Of a stretch of DNA of 64,000 bases, positions 61,801-64,000 are shown one piece after another. A model generated the notes under the pieces. The model did not search any database, was not told the origin of the DNA, and saw only the letters and a list, made by a program, of their open reading frames with translations. This DNA comes from Cadophora sp. MPI-SDFR-AT-0126 (Eukaryota > Ascomycota > Leotiomycetes > Helotiales > Ploettnerulaceae): assembly GCA_020747065.1 (NCBI GenBank), contig JAGMVK010000001.1, positions 1,860,001 through 1,924,000 of the forward strand, in the 5' to 3' direction. How positions within the stretch are numbered: the first letter of the stretch is position 1; the number at the start of each line of letters is the position of its first letter. The translations under genes were made by a program, and so were the position numbers.

Positions 61801-63810
61801 CAACTCGGCAGATTCCACTCAGTGCACCATCTGACTTTTGATTCCACAGGCAGCAGAATCGAAGCTTCAGCTCTTGCACCAACGTAACAGGCTATCAATC
61901 ATCACATAAACAGGCAGACTGTCTGGCTCGTCGATGAAGCTGCGCCAGAAATCTGCCATCGAAACAGAAACATCCATTTCGAAAAGAACGATGGAGAGTA
62001 TCGGGAGACTGAGTTTCCGGATTGAAGTTGAAGAAGATGCAAGCGAACATGCCGTTGTTACTGATGCATCGTCTCTCAAATTGGCGTTTCGCTATCGGCC
62101 GATATCACTGTTTATAATCAGACAGATAGAAGTGCATCAATCAATCTTCACAAGACTCGTTCCTATCCGTCCATTTCACCGACCTTGGCGGGGAAGCCTC
62201 GGATCGCTCTCGAGAACTGTCAAATCGTTACCGAAAGCCGTCGAGACGTCCAGACTGACATCGATGACTATTGCATTTCTATCTTCATGCAGGCTGTTGA
62301 TGATGGCTTCCGAATGCGGGATCTATTGCATCTGACTTCCAAGCGGGAAGATATGTTGATTGCTACTCTCGCGACCACCGCTGTCGTGCTGTGCTTCGGG
62401 ATGCAACATCGGAATGTACCTCGGCATGGACATTCTAACAAAGCAGGCAGCTTCAATCCCGTCGCAAAGGTAGAGATTCGCTGTTGATAGCTTGCTTCCC
62501 ATCGCAAGAAGAGATGTCGTTCAAGCTCAAAAGCAGCGGCGTGTCGTAAGCACTCCCGATTGGCGCATGGCGCTTACAGCATCACGGAACTGTTCGTCTG
62601 ATGATCCGAGCATAGCCACCAACGACTGGAGCCTCGTATCTTTCCCTTCTCTGTTTGTCTCATCATCCACAAAAGCTGTTGCCTTCTATCCATTCTTGGC
62701 ATATATATCAATTGCCCAAGAGTTTGCGCCAGCAATGATGCGAGGATCCTCGGACCTCGTGTCTTGGAACTGGTCGCGGCTTCCGGAAGAGAGTGGGATT
62801 TGGTGACGTCGAGATATTGGCGAAAGAAGTGTGAATGGGAGACCTGTCTTCCGATCGGGTTTCTTCATGACAGGATCATTTCTTGATCTCGCGGGACCTT
62901 GGGCTCTCAGGGTCTGAGACTTTGAAGAGCGTCCTCTGAGTCTCGAAAGAGGAGGCAGGAGGTGCATTCCCCAGCCTCAGCTTGGCGAGAATCCGAGACT
63001 TTGTTGGTATGTCTTTCCAACCTTCCCTACCTTCTCTGGCTGGGTACCGGCCTGGGAATTTTCAATTAGTATTCGGAAAGACTCTCAACCAGTCATCTAT
63101 ATCCATTCACGGAAATGCCATTTGTACTCTATTCTGTTCCGATCTGTGGTGGTGTCCAGGTCTCGTGACCTTGCTTGGACACCAGAGCAAGTTGCCGCAG
63201 AACAATGAGAGATCTCGAGGTGATGAAGGTTCAAGTATGAACTGGTTGTTTCAAATGAAGCTGACTCCACTTGATTGATCTTATAGTTGAATACTGGGCC
63301 AAATCTAGCGCCTCAAGACCCAGAAATCACAAGGTGACGGTCGTAACCAATGAGGCCAGCCCAGACCGGCTCATCAGAGCAACGTTCGACGATAGAGGCA
63401 TACTAATCATCTAGGCAGCATAGCATCAGCATCGACGTATGAAGGCGACAGCTAGTACTTGACTTGCCCTCCATCGAAAGGATGAGGTCGATGCACCGCT
63501 TGGGTACCCAAAGGCAAAAGACGGAAGAAAAGAAACAAAGATCGGGAAGCGAGTGCAGGCCCCTATTCTTTGATGGTCAAAAACTCGCGTCAGCTTTGAA
63601 CCCGTCGAGTCACAAGCTTTGCTGAAGACTCTAGGTACATGTTGAGTGTTGTTGTGGCCTGATTAGGGTGGAGCACTTTCGAGCGATCTAGGCGACTTTG
63701 CTCCCCATGTCACTCGAGATAAACAAAAACAACACGGCAAAGAAACAAACAACTTGCAACGATACCTATACCGCCACAACGTACAACTTCAATTGCTGTA
63801 GCTTTACACA
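58862..63810. other. 4.9-kb gene-poor region
   Basis: No gene is supported. Several 90-170-codon ORFs (60603-60989 minus, 61309-61818 minus, 61934-62335 plus) overlap on opposite strands, lack domains and lack splice continuity. A T16 run followed by T8 lies at 61594-61618. Confidence 0.5.
61594..61618. repeat. T16-G-T8 homopolymer tract
   Basis: A long thymidine tract on the plus strand. It may be a poly(A) relic of a minus-strand retroposed sequence, but no coding remnant or target duplication was found beside it. Confidence 0.9.
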
Positions 63811-64000
63811 ATGTCGCTCCCAGCTTATCAATCGAAAGACCAAGCCTACGAGGCCGGCATTGCAGCCCTTGCTCCCTACCTTGATGGCAGCTCTCTCAAC
63901 TCCCTGTCGCGCGTTAACAGCACGTTTTTCGCGGTTTTCGGTGGATATCTATGGGCAGACCCAATCAAGACCATCTATAGGTCGCGTACTCCGTACAGTA
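63811..64000 (+). CDS. N-terminal fragment of F-box/LRR-like protein (runs off right edge)
   Basis: The ATG at 63811 follows a long leader without other in-frame starts. The frame is open to the window end (63 complete codons). Residues about 15-55 read like an F-box or F-box-like N-terminus of fungal leucine-rich repeat proteins: IAALAPYLDGSSLNSLSRVN, then STFFAVFGGYLWADPIKTIY, with the Leu/Ser-rich helix and the Trp that typically ends the module. The rest of the protein is outside the window, so the assignment is provisional. Confidence 0.55.
   Translation, partial: MSLPAYQSKDQAYEAGIAALAPYLDGSSLNSLSRVNSTFFAVFGGYLWADPIKTIYRSRTPYS

Overview
The window looks like nuclear DNA of a filamentous ascomycete (Pezizomycotina; a Leotiomycete-like fungus is my guess, not proven). 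The genes are monocistronic and sit on both strands. They carry 1-5 short introns (46-96 nt, one of 246 nt) with GTRNGT-like donors, CTRAY-like branch sites and YAG acceptors. The gene set includes lineage-typical families: a Clr5-domain protein, a Mug190-type SMP-C2 protein, an MYND-SET protein and a RID-type cytosine methyltransferase. Exon joins below were worked out by hand from splice signals and reading-frame continuity; every intact multi-exon model sums to a whole number of codons.

Layout. 0-24 kb is gene-sparse and accessory-like. It holds a partial secreted protein, a multi-pass membrane protein, a Clr5/TPR-like protein, a cytochrome P450, an unrecognised basic protein, a Mug190-like ER lipid-transfer protein, a secreted PAF-acetylhydrolase-like lipase, a small six-cysteine secreted protein and a Ser/Thr-rich probable GPI protein. 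Two apparently decayed genes lie among them. 23.6-50.6 kb is a conserved core: an MscS/EF-hand channel, a PROSC/YggS PLP-binding protein, a NYN-like/CCCH protein, a mitochondrial-carrier-family protein, a broken SET gene beside an intact MYND-SET gene, the RID methyltransferase, an F-box protein, SRP19/Sec65 and eIF2B-gamma. 50.6-64 kb is almost empty: one BrlA-like C2H2 regulator sits between 7 kb and 4.9 kb of apparently non-coding DNA, and the 5' end of a further gene begins at the right edge.

How it fits together. The most informative combination is an apparently complete RID-type DNA methyltransferase (all catalytic motifs present, plus a C2H2 finger) in the same window as at least three broken reading frames. 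The nonsense codons in three of these are each one C-to-T step from a sense codon, as expected after repeat-induced point mutation (RIP). That link is inference. Other points to follow up are a perfect 31-bp inverted repeat enclosing a G19 tract, a short secreted-protein cluster (16.7-22 kb), and the isolated developmental-type regulator with its 72-codon in-frame upstream extension.
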